From NCBI RefSeq assembly GCF_002117005.1, contig NZ_CP021023.1:1860001-1924000 (forward strand): DNA of 64,000 nt, given 5' to 3'. The translations under genes were made by a program, and so were the position numbers. The stretch is from Sedimentisphaera salicampi. Lineage in GTDB: Bacteria > Planctomycetota > Phycisphaerae > Sedimentisphaerales > Sedimentisphaeraceae. Below are positions 8,818 to 18,612 of this stretch, piece by piece. Position 1 is the first letter of the stretch. Every line of letters starts with the position of its first letter. The notes beneath the pieces are model-generated. The model searched no databases. It saw nothing but the letters and a program-made list of their open reading frames with translations, and was not told the DNA's origin.

Positions 8818-9498
8818 TTATTTAATCGGCTGAAGCGGGCCGGTTCCGTGCCTTCTGTGGAATTTCAGGAGGATGTCCAGAGTTTCCTGCGGGTCGTCGG
8901 TGATGTCTATGAAGTCTATATCTTCAGGCGTTATAAATTCGTGAGCCTTGCACATTTTCTCTACCATCCAATCGAGCATATCCTGCCAGAAATCTCTGCC
9001 CATCAGCACAACGGGGAAGTATGCCTGTTTGTATGTCTGGATAAGCACGAGAGATTCGAACACCTCGTCCATTGTGCCGAATCCGCCCGGGAACACAACA
9101 AACCCGTTGGCGTATTTGAGGAACATAACCTTCCTGCAGAAAAAATAGCGAAAACTCAAACACTTCGAGAGATAATCATTCGGCTTCTGCTCGTGCGGAA
9201 GCTCAATATTGAGGCCTATTGTTTCGCCTCCTGCCTCGAAGGCCCCCTTGTTAGCGGCTTCCATAATCCCGCCTCCTCCGCCTGTGATTACAGTGAATCC
9301 GGCCTTTGCAAGCATGGCTGAGGTCTGCTCTGCGAGACTGTAGTATTCATTGCCCGCATCGGCTCTTGCCGAGCCGAAAACAGAAACTGCCGGCCCGATT
9401 TTGCTCATCTCCTCAAAGCCCTCAACGAATTCCGCCATAATACGGAACACGCGCCAAGTTTCTTCGTTCAAGATTTGGCTGTTTCTGCTGTTATCCAT
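8818..9498 (-). CDS. LOG-family (TIGR00730) Rossmann-fold protein
   Basis: A 226-residue protein with both signatures of the LOG/lysine-decarboxylase-like family: a glycine-rich loop GGGGGIMEAANKGA and the PGGFGTMDE motif. Family members hydrolyse nucleoside 5'-monophosphates at the base-ribose bond (cytokinin riboside monophosphate phosphoribohydrolase in plants); bacterial substrates are often unproven. Its first eight bases (ATGGATAA) overlap the stop of the dsbD-like gene, which suggests translational coupling. The acidic N-terminal helix and C-terminal tail look ordinary for the long form of the family. Confidence 0.88.
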   Translation of the reverse strand: MDNSRNSQILNEETWRVFRIMAEFVEGFEEMSKIGPAVSVFGSARADAGNEYYSLAEQTSAMLAKAGFTVITGGGGGIMEAANKGAFEAGGETIGLNIELPHEQKPNDYLSKCLSFRYFFCRKVMFLKYANGFVVFPGGFGTMDEVFESLVLIQTYKQAYFPVVLMGRDFWQDMLDWMVEKMCKAHEFITPEDIDFIDITDDPQETLDILLKFHRRHGTGPLQPIK

Positions 9499-11254
9499 CT
9501 TGCTTCACGCTGAAATTATCCAACACTTCCAGCAGCTCCTTCTTACTATAAATTCCTCTAAGTTTTGTTCTTTCTCCCTCCGGGGATATAATCACCGTGA
9601 GCGGCACGTTCCCCGATTCTCCAAACTCCTCTTTCAGGGCAGTTGTGGCGGGATTTGAGCTGAGCGTTGTATCAGCCAGCACTGTAAACACGTTCTTTTC
9701 TTCCAGAGCAGATGCGATTTTCTCATCCTGAAAGACCTGACTGTCGAGAATATGGCAGTTCGTACACCAGTCTGCTGTGAATTTTATAAGCACCGGCCTT
9801 TCCTGCTCGGTCTGCTGCTGTATCTGAGGTGTGCTGTATGGCTGCCAGTTTATAAGCTTATCGCCAGAGGAGAATATTACAAATGCAGGCAGAACAGCAA
9901 TAACAACCGCTAATGCCCGCACAATCATCTTCTTTCGTTTCGGGGTGGTGAAGTTTACCCAGCTTCCGAACATCCAAACCGCAAAGCTCAGTATAACTGC
10001 GTAAGTAAGCGCTTTGGAAAGCATCTCCGCATTGAGCGATGCGAGCAGTTTCACCGCGATAAAAAGCAGCAGAAATCCCATTGCGTTTCTGAATTTCTCC
10101 ATCCACGCCCCGGGCTTGGGAAGCTTTTCAAGAAGCGCCGGGAAGTTTACAAGCAGGAAGTATGGTATTGCCATACCCACGCCGAGAAGCAGGATTATCA
10201 CCGTGCTGACTGCAAGGGACTGCGTTTGCGCCCAGAGGAAAACCGCTGCGAGAATCGCTCCGCTGCAGGGCGTGCTGAGAAGGGCGGCGAAAAATCCCAT
10301 TACGGTAGTGCCGGCGAGGTCTCCGCCGGAGCTTTTCTGCCCGCCGCCTGAGATCGAAGCGGGAACAGCAAAAGAAAGCACATCAAACATAAATAATGCA
10401 AAAACTATCAGCAGCATACCGGTTGTTACCAGCACGGGCGGGTAGCGAAGATGCTCAGACCAATTCAGGGCATTGCCTGTTGTGAGCTTGATAACTATTC
10501 CTGCAGCAGCGAAAATCGCAAAGAATGATATGATACCCAGAGAATATGCGAGCCCCTGTTCGAAGAGTTTCTTTCTGCCGTGGCCTGCGAAGTTCACAAG
10601 CCTCTGCACCGCAATCGGGAGAACCGGCCAAACGCACGGCATAACATTAAAGCTCAGCCCCGCTGCGAGAGCCAAAAGGCAATACAGCAGAAATTCGCCA
10701 AGCTCAAACGGCTCAGCTTCCTGCGGATCTTCTGCCGGCGGGGTTTCAGTTTGCTTTGAGCCCTCTTCTGCTGCAAAGGCGATATCAAGGGTTTGGATAT
10801 TATCCGAAGGCTCTGCTGTAAGCGACTTCTCGAATGGAGGCAGGCAGGTGTCTCCTGCGCAGCCGATCCCTTCAATAATCACATCAGCCCCGCTCTTTTC
10901 GGCCTCCTGCTTAACGGGAATATAAACTGAAAAATCGCCCTCATAAACCTCATAGCTCTTGCCCTGCTTATCAACATACAGGCTCGTTTCAGGATAAACA
11001 GCGCTGCCTGCTGAGAGGTCAGGGTCTGCAAGGCTCACCGAAAGAACTCGCCCGCCCGGGGCAGTGCTTTGGTCTGCGTAGTAATGAATTACCTCACTGC
11101 CTGTAAAATCAACCTCAACAGCGAGCCTATTCTTAGAGCCTCTTACGAGCCCTGCTTCGGCTGCGCTGGTGTAGTCCTGATAGCTGATTATCTCCACCTT
11201 TTGAGCAATTGCGCCGCTAAGGAGCAAGAGCAAAACAGCAAAATATCTTTTCAT
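9491..11254 (-). CDS. dsbD: Thiol:disulfide interchange protein DsbD
   Basis: A membrane electron carrier that brings reducing power from cytoplasmic thioredoxin to the periplasm. After a signal peptide (MKRYFAVLLLLLSGAIA) comes a periplasmic alpha domain with a CAGDTC cysteine pair. About eight membrane helices follow with the two conserved cysteines (VMPCVWP and STPCSG), then a C-terminal thioredoxin domain with active site WCTNC. All three redox modules are present, and the length of 587 residues is normal. The start at 11254 is chosen because GGCGGGGA lies directly before it; a start 27 bases upstream would add nine non-signal-like residues. It belongs to the envelope operon and overlaps the LOG gene by 8 bases. 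Confidence 0.9.
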   Translation of the reverse strand: MKRYFAVLLLLLSGAIAQKVEIISYQDYTSAAEAGLVRGSKNRLAVEVDFTGSEVIHYYADQSTAPGGRVLSVSLADPDLSAGSAVYPETSLYVDKQGKSYEVYEGDFSVYIPVKQEAEKSGADVIIEGIGCAGDTCLPPFEKSLTAEPSDNIQTLDIAFAAEEGSKQTETPPAEDPQEAEPFELGEFLLYCLLALAAGLSFNVMPCVWPVLPIAVQRLVNFAGHGRKKLFEQGLAYSLGIISFFAIFAAAGIVIKLTTGNALNWSEHLRYPPVLVTTGMLLIVFALFMFDVLSFAVPASISGGGQKSSGGDLAGTTVMGFFAALLSTPCSGAILAAVFLWAQTQSLAVSTVIILLLGVGMAIPYFLLVNFPALLEKLPKPGAWMEKFRNAMGFLLLFIAVKLLASLNAEMLSKALTYAVILSFAVWMFGSWVNFTTPKRKKMIVRALAVVIAVLPAFVIFSSGDKLINWQPYSTPQIQQQTEQERPVLIKFTADWCTNCHILDSQVFQDEKIASALEEKNVFTVLADTTLSSNPATTALKEEFGESGNVPLTVIISPEGERTKLRGIYSKKELLEVLDNFSVKQDG

Positions 11255-11296
11255 TTCCCCGCCTCGCGTATTTCTATGCATTGTTTTGTCTAAGAA

Positions 11297-13441
11297 CTAA
11301 TCTTTCCTGTCCTCGTTATCGCTGCTGTCATGAGAGTCTTTGTCATCATCGTTGTCTTCAAATTCTTCATCTTCATCGAGGTCCCAGTAGAGATCGTCGT
11401 CTTCCTCTTCCTCATCTTCGATATCAGTATCGTAGAAGTCATCTTCTTTGAGAGATTCTTCATCGTCGTCATCAAAGAGGGTTCTCAGCTCAGAAGATTT
11501 ATTCTTCTCCGCCTCTACCAAATCAGAAACTGTAGGTCTGGTAAGTTCACCTCCGTCAAGGATGGTTTTAACCTCATCAGCATCAAGCGTTTCATATTTC
11601 AGAAGCGCCTTAGCAATCCCTTCAACCTTGTCCTTATTTTCTTCAATAAGTTTATAGGCCTCATTATAGCAGCTGTCTATAATCCTCTTCACTTCAGCAT
11701 CAATCACCTCGGATGTTTTCTCCGAGCAGTCGAGCTTTCTCCCGCCGAACATCATCTTCTGGTCGTTATCGCCGCTGAAATTAACCATACCAATCTTATC
11801 GCTCATCCCCCAGTCGGTTACCATATGCTGAACCAGCATGGTCGCCTGTTTGATGTCGTTCTGAGCCCCGCTTGTTACATCATCAAAGAATATGTCCTCA
11901 GCAATCCTGCCTCCGAAGCACACCTTGATAAATGCGTAGCAGTATTTCGAAGAGAACGTCATCCGCTCCTTCTCAGGCAGCGAGAACGTAGCCCCGCCGT
12001 AGGGGCCTCTGGGTATAATGCTCACCTTGTGAAGCGGGTCTGCATCTTCGAGCACGCTTTGAATGAGCGTATGTCCAGCCTCGTGATAGGCCGTGAGCTC
12101 TTTTTCCTTTTTGTCTATTACACGGCTTCTCTTCGCCCTTCCCCATCGCACCTTATCACGGGCTTCTTCAAGGTCGTCCTGCTCCACATAGTTCTTGTTT
12201 GCCATGGTGGCGCCGATAGCGGCCTCATTTATAAGGGCCTCAAGCTCAGCTCCGCTGAACATTGGCGTGCCTCTTGCGATCACCTCGAGATTGACCTTCT
12301 GGCTCATCTTGATTTTCTTTGAATGCACCTTCAGTATCTCAAGCCTTCCCTTGATATCCGGGAAAGGCACATAAATCTGCCTGTCGAATCTTCCCGGCCT
12401 TATCAGAGCATGATCGAGCACGTCAACCCTGTTGGTAGCAGCTATCACAATAACCTGATCGGTGGATTCGAAGCCGTCCATCTCCACGAGAATTGCGTTG
12501 AGAGTCTGCTCCCGTTCGTCGTGCCCGCCGCTTGCAACGCCCGGGCCTCTTTTCTTCCCGATTGCATCAATCTCATCGAGAAAAATAATGCACGGGGCAT
12601 TCTCTTTAGACTGCTTGAAAAGATCGCGCACCCTGCTTGCACCTACGCCGACGAACATCTCCACGAAATCCGATCCGCTGATGCTGTAGAAGGGCACATC
12701 CGCCTCGCCTGCTATAGACTTTGCCAAAAGCGTTTTTCCGCACCCGGGAGGGCCTTCCAGAAGAATACCGCGGGGTATCCTTCCGCCAATCTTCATAAAC
12801 CTCTTCGGATTTTTGAGAAACTCAATCGTCTCGGCTACCTCGTCTTTGGCCTCATCAATACCCGCAACATCCTTGAACGTTACCTTTTTCTGCTCATCTC
12901 CCATGAGCCTTGCCTTGCTTCTGCCGAAGTTCATCAGCATACCGCCGGCGCCGCTCTTCATATTCCTTGCGAAGATGAAGTAGAAAAGGGCGATTATAAT
13001 CAGGAACGGTGCTACCTGTATCAGGAAGGTTACCCAGAATCCGTCTGCAACGAATTTGTAGTCAACCTGTTTCTCTGCAAGCAGGTCTTTAGTTCCCTCG
13101 AGGATTTCCGGAGAATACTGCGTTTTGAAGCGGTTTGCAGCGTTCGGGTTTTCTCTTTTCCTCGCCTGCACGCCCGCATCGGTAAGCTCGCCTTCAATCG
13201 TTACAGAGCCTGTGCCGATTTCAACATTTCGCACATACCCCTGCTCCACAAGCCTTTCAAACTCGCTGTATTTTATTGAGTCTGTGGGGGTGAGCTTGCC
13301 GAAAGAGCTTATTATCAAAAGCATCACCGAAATAATAAAAAGCCAACCCATCGGGTTAGGCTTTTTGAACTTCCCGCCGCCCGGAACCTTTGGAATACTG
13401 TTTTTCTGTTTATCGTTATTGCTGTTATTATCTTCTGCCAT
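11297..13441 (-). CDS. ftsH: ATP-dependent zinc metalloprotease FtsH
   Basis: A 714-residue membrane protease that degrades unassembled or damaged membrane proteins. Two membrane helices (about 31-48 and about 145-168) flank a periplasmic domain. The AAA module has Walker A GPPGCGKT, Walker [12 protein letters not shown] and the second region of homology ending RPGRFDR. The zinc protease has HEAGH and a downstream Asp in [10 protein letters not shown]. The last 60 or so residues are unusually acidic, almost entirely Asp and Glu with a few Ser, whereas most FtsH proteins end in a short flexible tail. The ATG follows AAAGGA. It is the fifth gene of the envelope operon, 65 bases after the LptE-like gene. 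Confidence 0.96.
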   Translation of the reverse strand: MAEDNNSNNDKQKNSIPKVPGGGKFKKPNPMGWLFIISVMLLIISSFGKLTPTDSIKYSEFERLVEQGYVRNVEIGTGSVTIEGELTDAGVQARKRENPNAANRFKTQYSPEILEGTKDLLAEKQVDYKFVADGFWVTFLIQVAPFLIIIALFYFIFARNMKSGAGGMLMNFGRSKARLMGDEQKKVTFKDVAGIDEAKDEVAETIEFLKNPKRFMKIGGRIPRGILLEGPPGCGKTLLAKSIAGEADVPFYSISGSDFVEMFVGVGASRVRDLFKQSKENAPCIIFLDEIDAIGKKRGPGVASGGHDEREQTLNAILVEMDGFESTDQVIVIAATNRVDVLDHALIRPGRFDRQIYVPFPDIKGRLEILKVHSKKIKMSQKVNLEVIARGTPMFSGAELEALINEAAIGATMANKNYVEQDDLEEARDKVRWGRAKRSRVIDKKEKELTAYHEAGHTLIQSVLEDADPLHKVSIIPRGPYGGATFSLPEKERMTFSSKYCYAFIKVCFGGRIAEDIFFDDVTSGAQNDIKQATMLVQHMVTDWGMSDKIGMVNFSGDNDQKMMFGGRKLDCSEKTSEVIDAEVKRIIDSCYNEAYKLIEENKDKVEGIAKALLKYETLDADEVKTILDGGELTRPTVSDLVEAEKNKSSELRTLFDDDDEESLKEDDFYDTDIEDEEEEDDDLYWDLDEDEEFEDNDDDKDSHDSSDNEDRKD

Positions 13442-13506
13442 AAATAGCTAATCCTTTATGTATATTTTTAACCAGCTGAGCGAAAGCCCCGGCAGTTATA
13501 GAGCTT

Positions 13507-14010
13507 TTACCATTCCAACTGCATAGCTTCTACTATTTTCTCGGCGGCCTTGTTCACTGCCGCCTTCCCTGCCAGTTCCACGTCCTGCCCGTCTGCATAA
13601 GTACCGGCAGCCTTAATCCTCTTGTTATTTGCGTACAACTTCCCTGTTACCAGATTCTTCCACGTAAACACCGCATTCACGCCAATCTCTCTTTGAATCG
13701 GGAGTCCTGTTTCGCTGTCTGTATTCAAAACCGTCTGGGAGATTGATTCTATCTCTCCGTAAATCAGGCTGTCTGCCCGGGAACGGTCTGAAACGATCTT
13801 GTACGGGGTTTGCGCCTCAATCTGTTTGCAGAGGGCTTCGGTGAGCTCGAATTCGTATCCCCTGCGGAAGCTCTTGCTCTCAAACATCTCCACGCATACA
13901 GTCTGCACCTTTTCAGGATAAGGGAATCCCTGCGTGTATCCCGAGCAGCCCGAGATATACAGAATGCCGGCAGCAAGGGTGAGCAGTGTGAAAAATTTAA
14001 CAGATCTCAT
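13507..14010 (-). CDS. LptE-like outer-membrane lipoprotein
   Basis: A 167-residue lipoprotein with signal peptide and lipobox (YISGC, lipidated Cys22). The mature part begins SGYTQGFPYP and has the size and fold pattern of the LptE family, which plugs the LptD translocon and helps insert lipopolysaccharide into the outer membrane: strands around TVCVEMFES, then a helix ELTEALCKQI, then DSLIYGEIESI. Planctomycete homologues are usually annotated as LPS assembly lipoproteins. It follows the BamD-like gene by 12 bases in an operon devoted to envelope assembly. Assignment rests on pattern and context and is moderately sure. Confidence 0.7.
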   Translation of the reverse strand: MRSVKFFTLLTLAAGILYISGCSGYTQGFPYPEKVQTVCVEMFESKSFRRGYEFELTEALCKQIEAQTPYKIVSDRSRADSLIYGEIESISQTVLNTDSETGLPIQREIGVNAVFTWKNLVTGKLYANNKRIKAAGTYADGQDVELAGKAAVNKAAEKIVEAMQLEW

Positions 14011-14022
14011 TTTATAGCCCTC

Positions 14023-15039
14023 TTATTTGACATCAAAATCAAAGAAATGAGCGAACCTCCAGAAGATATTCTTATCTACCGGCCTGATACGCGGTTTATC
14101 CTTCAGCTTTTCCAGCTCTTTTCTGCATTCTGCGGCAACCTTCTCCACCTCACCGGCATACTGTGAATCAGGCCAGTTTTCCTGAAAAGATTCAAGATAA
14201 ACCATGGCCGTCTGATAGTCTTCCACGCGGTAGTAGTGCATTGCGATTCTGTATTCCTTGTATGCCTGCTGTTCTTGGGTGAGCTGTATTTTTTCTCTTA
14301 TATCCCTGAGCTCTGCCTCTTCGGGATAGCGTTTTTTGAACTGTCCGTAGTATCCTTCTGCGCTTTTGAGAGATGAGCTGTCGTACTTCGGGCCGTTGTA
14401 TGCCTGATGCATATTCTTGCCCATTTCGTAAAGCGATTTCAATCCTTCCTCGCCCGTGGGCCAGCGAGTGGCGATTTCCACCCAGATATTGTAAGCCTCG
14501 ATATATTCTTCCCGCTTCTCGTAGCTCTCTGCGAGGGTGTAGAACGCTCTCTTAGCGATCGGCGCATTTCCCGCTCTATCGGCTATCGAACGCATAATCT
14601 CTTCGCCCTCATCATAAGCCTTGAGCTTGAATACCATCAAAAAGGTTTTTTTTCTGCCCGAGAGATACAGCTTTCCGCACTGATACAACCCCTCCAAAGC
14701 CGGCTGATAGAATTCGCTCATGGGGTAATTATCCAGCACTTCATAAAACTTCTCAGCGGCCTCTTCCACGTCTCTCTCGGCATATATCATCTCTGCTTCG
14801 GCAAACGCATCCCATGCCTTACCCGAGAGATCCGGGTTGGCGGCTTCAAACTCTTCGAGTTTTTCGCTGAGCCCGTCCTGATTTTGATTCTCCGCAAGAC
14901 GGCAAATCTCTGCAAGGCTCAGCTGCACATCGCTTAGAGCCTCTTGGGCAGGCTGCCAGCCGGTGTCTTCAAGCACCAGCGTTTCTGCATGGGCAGATAT
15001 CATAATCGATATTATCAATGCCGGAATAAATCTTCTCAT
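14023..15039 (-). CDS. BamD-like tetratricopeptide protein
   Basis: A 338-residue exported protein: signal peptide MRRFIPALIISIMISAHA, then helical TPR repeats over the rest, with units such as AEKFYEVLDNYPMSEFYQPALEGLYQ, each ending near a Tyr/Pro turn. The layout resembles BamD/YfiO outer-membrane assembly subunits, but no lipobox cysteine is visible, unlike classical BamD. It lies 9 bases after secA and 12 bases before the LptE-like gene, so a role downstream of Sec export, in outer-membrane protein assembly, is likely. A GGAG site precedes the ATG. Confidence 0.7.
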   Translation of the reverse strand: MRRFIPALIISIMISAHAETLVLEDTGWQPAQEALSDVQLSLAEICRLAENQNQDGLSEKLEEFEAANPDLSGKAWDAFAEAEMIYAERDVEEAAEKFYEVLDNYPMSEFYQPALEGLYQCGKLYLSGRKKTFLMVFKLKAYDEGEEIMRSIADRAGNAPIAKRAFYTLAESYEKREEYIEAYNIWVEIATRWPTGEEGLKSLYEMGKNMHQAYNGPKYDSSSLKSAEGYYGQFKKRYPEEAELRDIREKIQLTQEQQAYKEYRIAMHYYRVEDYQTAMVYLESFQENWPDSQYAGEVEKVAAECRKELEKLKDKPRIRPVDKNIFWRFAHFFDFDVK

Positions 15040-15048
15040 TTAATGCTC

Positions 15049-18000
15049 CTATTTATTTTTCCCGCAGCATTTTTTGTATTTTTTCCCGCTCCCGCAGGGG
15101 CACGGATCGTTCCTGCCGACTTTCGGAGACTTATTTACAATCTGCTTTGGAGAAGCCTTTGGGGCCTGTCCGGCCTCCCTCTGCTTCTCGTTCTGCGCGA
15201 ACTGATCGGCCTGCTGGTGAACCTCATTCTGCTGGCTTCCATATACGTTTTTCGTTTTAGCGTTCGCCTCAAGCCTGAGCTTGAACACCGTATCGGTTAC
15301 GCGGTTTTCAATAGATTCCAGCATATCGCTGAACATCCGGTAGCCCTCGTGCTTGTATTCGATGCGCGGGTCTTTCTCTGCAAACCTTCTGAGCGAAACG
15401 CTTTCCTTGAGCCTGTCCATTGCGTAGAGGTGGTCTTTCCATGCCGCATCAAACACCTGAAGAAGTACGTATCTCTCGAGCCTGCTGAGCTCTCTGCGCA
15501 TAAATTCATGCACCTGATTTTTGAGCTGCTCGGCATCCTTCGGGGCGTTTTCTGCCTCAAGATTGAAGCCGAACCTCTGAGCAGACCACTTTATCGCCTC
15601 TTCAGCTCCGAGGCTCTGTATCTTTTCTTCTACTTCAGCAAGCACTTTCTCCGGCGTGTTCTCATGAGCTATCGCCATGAGCTTTTCTTCCACCTGATGG
15701 AAGCTCATATCCTGCAGTTCGCTGGGGTTTAAGTCTGCATTGTACTTATGCTTTGCCCATTTGGCGAGGCTGTCGAACTGATAAACGTTCGCCGAATCGC
15801 CGGAATATGTCATACTGAGGGCATATTCCACCGGATACTCTATCTCGCGCTGATTATACTTCTCATAGACAAGGCTCAGCACATAATCTCGAACCTCTTC
15901 ACTCTCTTTGCCCTTAATCCTTTCCGGATCAATCTTTATATCAAACCTCGCGGATACAGTATCGGTAAACACGCGTTCTGCGAAGCCGTCTTTTAGGAAT
16001 TCGGCCAGCTTGCTGCAGTCTTTCTTGTTAAGCTGCCCTGACGCTGCTTCAACTGCTGTCTGCTCGATCTCATCCGCTTCCATCTTGCGCAGCTTGGAGA
16101 GGGGAACATTTGCGCTGTAGGTGCTCATAAGCCATTTGCTCAGCTTATCAAGCTTCCATGTGGATTTATCTGAAGAATCTTCGATATACTCGCCCATAGT
16201 TATTGAGATATCGTTCTCGATATTCTTTCTGGCCTTCTCTTTGGCGAGCTCTTCGATCTCTTCCGGCGTGGAATTGGCCTTAATCTGGCCGGGCTCAACA
16301 TCCACACCCAGATTCACACGCAGCCATTCAACGATGCAGTTTTTCGGGTAGTCATCTGCGAGGATCGTATCGCAGGCATCTGCAACAACGTTCTCCATCA
16401 TCTCCTCGATGATCTTGCGCAGCCCGATGCCCTTCAATACGTTCTTTCTTCTCGTGTAGAATTCACGCCTCTGGTAGTCCATCACTTCATCGTATTCCAG
16501 AAGCGATTTTCGTATCTCGTAGTTCTTTTCCTCTACCTTCTTCTGAGCCTTTTCGATCCCGTTGGTGATCCACTTGTGATATATCGGCTCTCCCTCTTCC
16601 CAGCCTGTTTTGGTGAGGGCTTTTATTGTCCAGTCGCCTGCGAAGACAGACAGCAGCTCATCATCAAACGAAAGGAAAAACTGGCTCGAACCGTTGTCTC
16701 CCTGCCTTCCGGCACGTCCGCGGAGCTGATTGTCGATTCGCCTTGATTCGTGGCGTTCAGTACCAACGATATGCAGGCCTCCGGCCTCTGCCACGCCTTC
16801 GCCCAGCTTGATGTCGGTACCGCGTCCTGCCATATTCGTGGCGATAGTAACATTTCCCCACATCTTCCCGTCGCGGCCTTTATGCTGATGGCCGGCCTTC
16901 TCCACAATTGAGGCCTCTCTGGCGTGCTGCTTTGCGTTGAGCACCTCATGCTCAACGCCGTATTTCCGCTTCAATGCGTTGGAAATCGCCTCTGATTTCT
17001 CAATGCTCACAGTTCCCACAAGGACAGGTCTGCCCTTTTCGCTCTCGCGTTTGATCTCTTCAACAATAGCGTTGAATTTCTCCGGCATAGTCTTGTATAT
17101 AACATCGTCCCTGTCGTCTCGTATGCATGGCTCGTTTGTGGGTATCGATACCACATCCAGCCCGTATATCTCGAGAAACTCCTGCGCCTCGGTCATTGCA
17201 GTACCGGTCATACCGGCAAGCTTGTCGTATAGCTTGAAGAAATTCTGCAGGGTGATTGTGGCGAGAGTCTGGCTCTCTTCCTTTATCTTAACGCCTTCTT
17301 TTGCCTCAACGGCCTGATGGAGCCCGTCTGACCACTGCCTGCCGTGCATAAGACGGCCGGTAAATTCATCAACAATAACCACCTTCCCGTCCATAACCAC
17401 GTAATCCTTCTCACGCTCAAAGCATACATGCGCCCTGAGCCCCTGTTCGAGAAGGTGAGGCCAGTCCATATTCGAGCCCACATAGAACGAACCCACATTC
17501 GCTATATCCTGCGCAGCCCCGATGCCTTCGTGAGTGAGGTGTACAGATTTTTTGTCGTATTCAACTTCGTAATACTGTGTATGCCTCTCAAGCTCCGCTT
17601 CCAGCTCCGCCTTTTTCTGCTCTGCGGCCTGAATATCTTTATCGGCCTTTTGCTTCTGCTCCTGCGAGGAAGACGAATCCGAAGAGATACCCTTTGCGTT
17701 TGCGATATCCTTCTCGAGCTTGTCTATCTGCGCCTGAATCTTGTTGTAGCCGCCCTGAAGCCTTATAAGCTCCCGTACCACCGAATCGGCCTTCTTGTAT
17801 CTGGTAACATCGTCGTGCGCAGGCCCGCTGATAATCAGAGGCGTTCTCGCCTCGTCAATCAGGATCGAATCCACCTCATCAATCAGGGCGAAATCCAGCC
17901 TGCCCTGAACGAGCTGCTCTGCGCTGACTTTCATATTATCACGAAGATAATCAAAGCCGAATTCGTTGTTTGTTCCGTAGGTTATATTTTTGGAATACTG

Positions 18001-18519
18001 CTCTTTGCGTTCCGCTCCGCCCGGGTCCATATCGGCCTGAATAGCCCCTACAGTGAGCCCGAGAGATTCATATACCGGCCTCATCCATTCAGCATCACGC
18101 TTGGCGAGGTAGTCGTTTACCGTAATAATATGCACCTTACGCCCGGTAAGACACATCAGATAGCAGGCAAGCGTGGCAACGAGCGTTTTACCCTCACCCG
18201 TGGCCATCTCGGCAATCTTGCCGTCGAAAAGCACGTTCCCGCCAACAAGCTGCACATCATAATGCCGCAAATCGATTTTTCGCTTGGCAACCTCACGAAC
18301 TACAGCAAACGCCTCTGGCAGAAGCTCTTCGGGGTCTGTCCCGCCGGCTATCGCCTCGCGGAACTCGCTGGTTTTATCTCGGAGCTGGTCATCAGACAGC
18401 TCAGCCATCTGCTGCTCATACTCACCCGCCTTCAGCGCAGTTTTCATGTAGTTTTTAACGACTCGCTCATTGCGGGAGCCGAAAAGATTTACAAGCATTT
18501 TTGAAAAGCGTGAAAACAT
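15049..18519 (-). CDS. secA: Preprotein translocase ATPase SecA, enlarged
   Basis: The motor that pushes unfolded preproteins through SecYEG. Walker A is TGEGKT (107-112), Walker B DEVD (214-217), and the second motor domain has GRAGRQGD. The C-terminus ends in the zinc-binding SEC-C tail DPCPCGSGKKYKKCC. At 1156 residues it is well over the roughly 830-900 of most SecA proteins. Two expansions explain this: a Gln/Lys/Glu-rich coiled coil (about 255-315) at the start of the preprotein-binding region, and an enlarged helical wing region with several repeats of about 35 residues built around WL/KW-x3-Y/F. The ATG follows AGAAAGG. It leads the envelope genes, after elongation factor P. Confidence 0.96.
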   Translation of the reverse strand: MFSRFSKMLVNLFGSRNERVVKNYMKTALKAGEYEQQMAELSDDQLRDKTSEFREAIAGGTDPEELLPEAFAVVREVAKRKIDLRHYDVQLVGGNVLFDGKIAEMATGEGKTLVATLACYLMCLTGRKVHIITVNDYLAKRDAEWMRPVYESLGLTVGAIQADMDPGGAERKEQYSKNITYGTNNEFGFDYLRDNMKVSAEQLVQGRLDFALIDEVDSILIDEARTPLIISGPAHDDVTRYKKADSVVRELIRLQGGYNKIQAQIDKLEKDIANAKGISSDSSSSQEQKQKADKDIQAAEQKKAELEAELERHTQYYEVEYDKKSVHLTHEGIGAAQDIANVGSFYVGSNMDWPHLLEQGLRAHVCFEREKDYVVMDGKVVIVDEFTGRLMHGRQWSDGLHQAVEAKEGVKIKEESQTLATITLQNFFKLYDKLAGMTGTAMTEAQEFLEIYGLDVVSIPTNEPCIRDDRDDVIYKTMPEKFNAIVEEIKRESEKGRPVLVGTVSIEKSEAISNALKRKYGVEHEVLNAKQHAREASIVEKAGHQHKGRDGKMWGNVTIATNMAGRGTDIKLGEGVAEAGGLHIVGTERHESRRIDNQLRGRAGRQGDNGSSQFFLSFDDELLSVFAGDWTIKALTKTGWEEGEPIYHKWITNGIEKAQKKVEEKNYEIRKSLLEYDEVMDYQRREFYTRRKNVLKGIGLRKIIEEMMENVVADACDTILADDYPKNCIVEWLRVNLGVDVEPGQIKANSTPEEIEELAKEKARKNIENDISITMGEYIEDSSDKSTWKLDKLSKWLMSTYSANVPLSKLRKMEADEIEQTAVEAASGQLNKKDCSKLAEFLKDGFAERVFTDTVSARFDIKIDPERIKGKESEEVRDYVLSLVYEKYNQREIEYPVEYALSMTYSGDSANVYQFDSLAKWAKHKYNADLNPSELQDMSFHQVEEKLMAIAHENTPEKVLAEVEEKIQSLGAEEAIKWSAQRFGFNLEAENAPKDAEQLKNQVHEFMRRELSRLERYVLLQVFDAAWKDHLYAMDRLKESVSLRRFAEKDPRIEYKHEGYRMFSDMLESIENRVTDTVFKLRLEANAKTKNVYGSQQNEVHQQADQFAQNEKQREAGQAPKASPKQIVNKSPKVGRNDPCPCGSGKKYKKCCGKNK

Positions 18520-18612
18520 TACTGCCTTTCTGTAATAAAATTATTCGCCGGTAACGGCCGGCAAATGCAGGCCGAATGCAGCATTCTGCGAAAACCAAGC
18601 TGGTTCAGCAGA

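Noticed and set aside
11330-13279. Two long plus-strand open frames (330 and 318 codons)
   Set aside because: They are antisense shadows of ftsH, which has all its catalytic motifs on the minus strand.
17344-18504. 386-codon plus-strand open frame
   Set aside because: It lies wholly inside secA in antisense, has no ribosome-binding site or family signatures, and reflects codon bias of secA.
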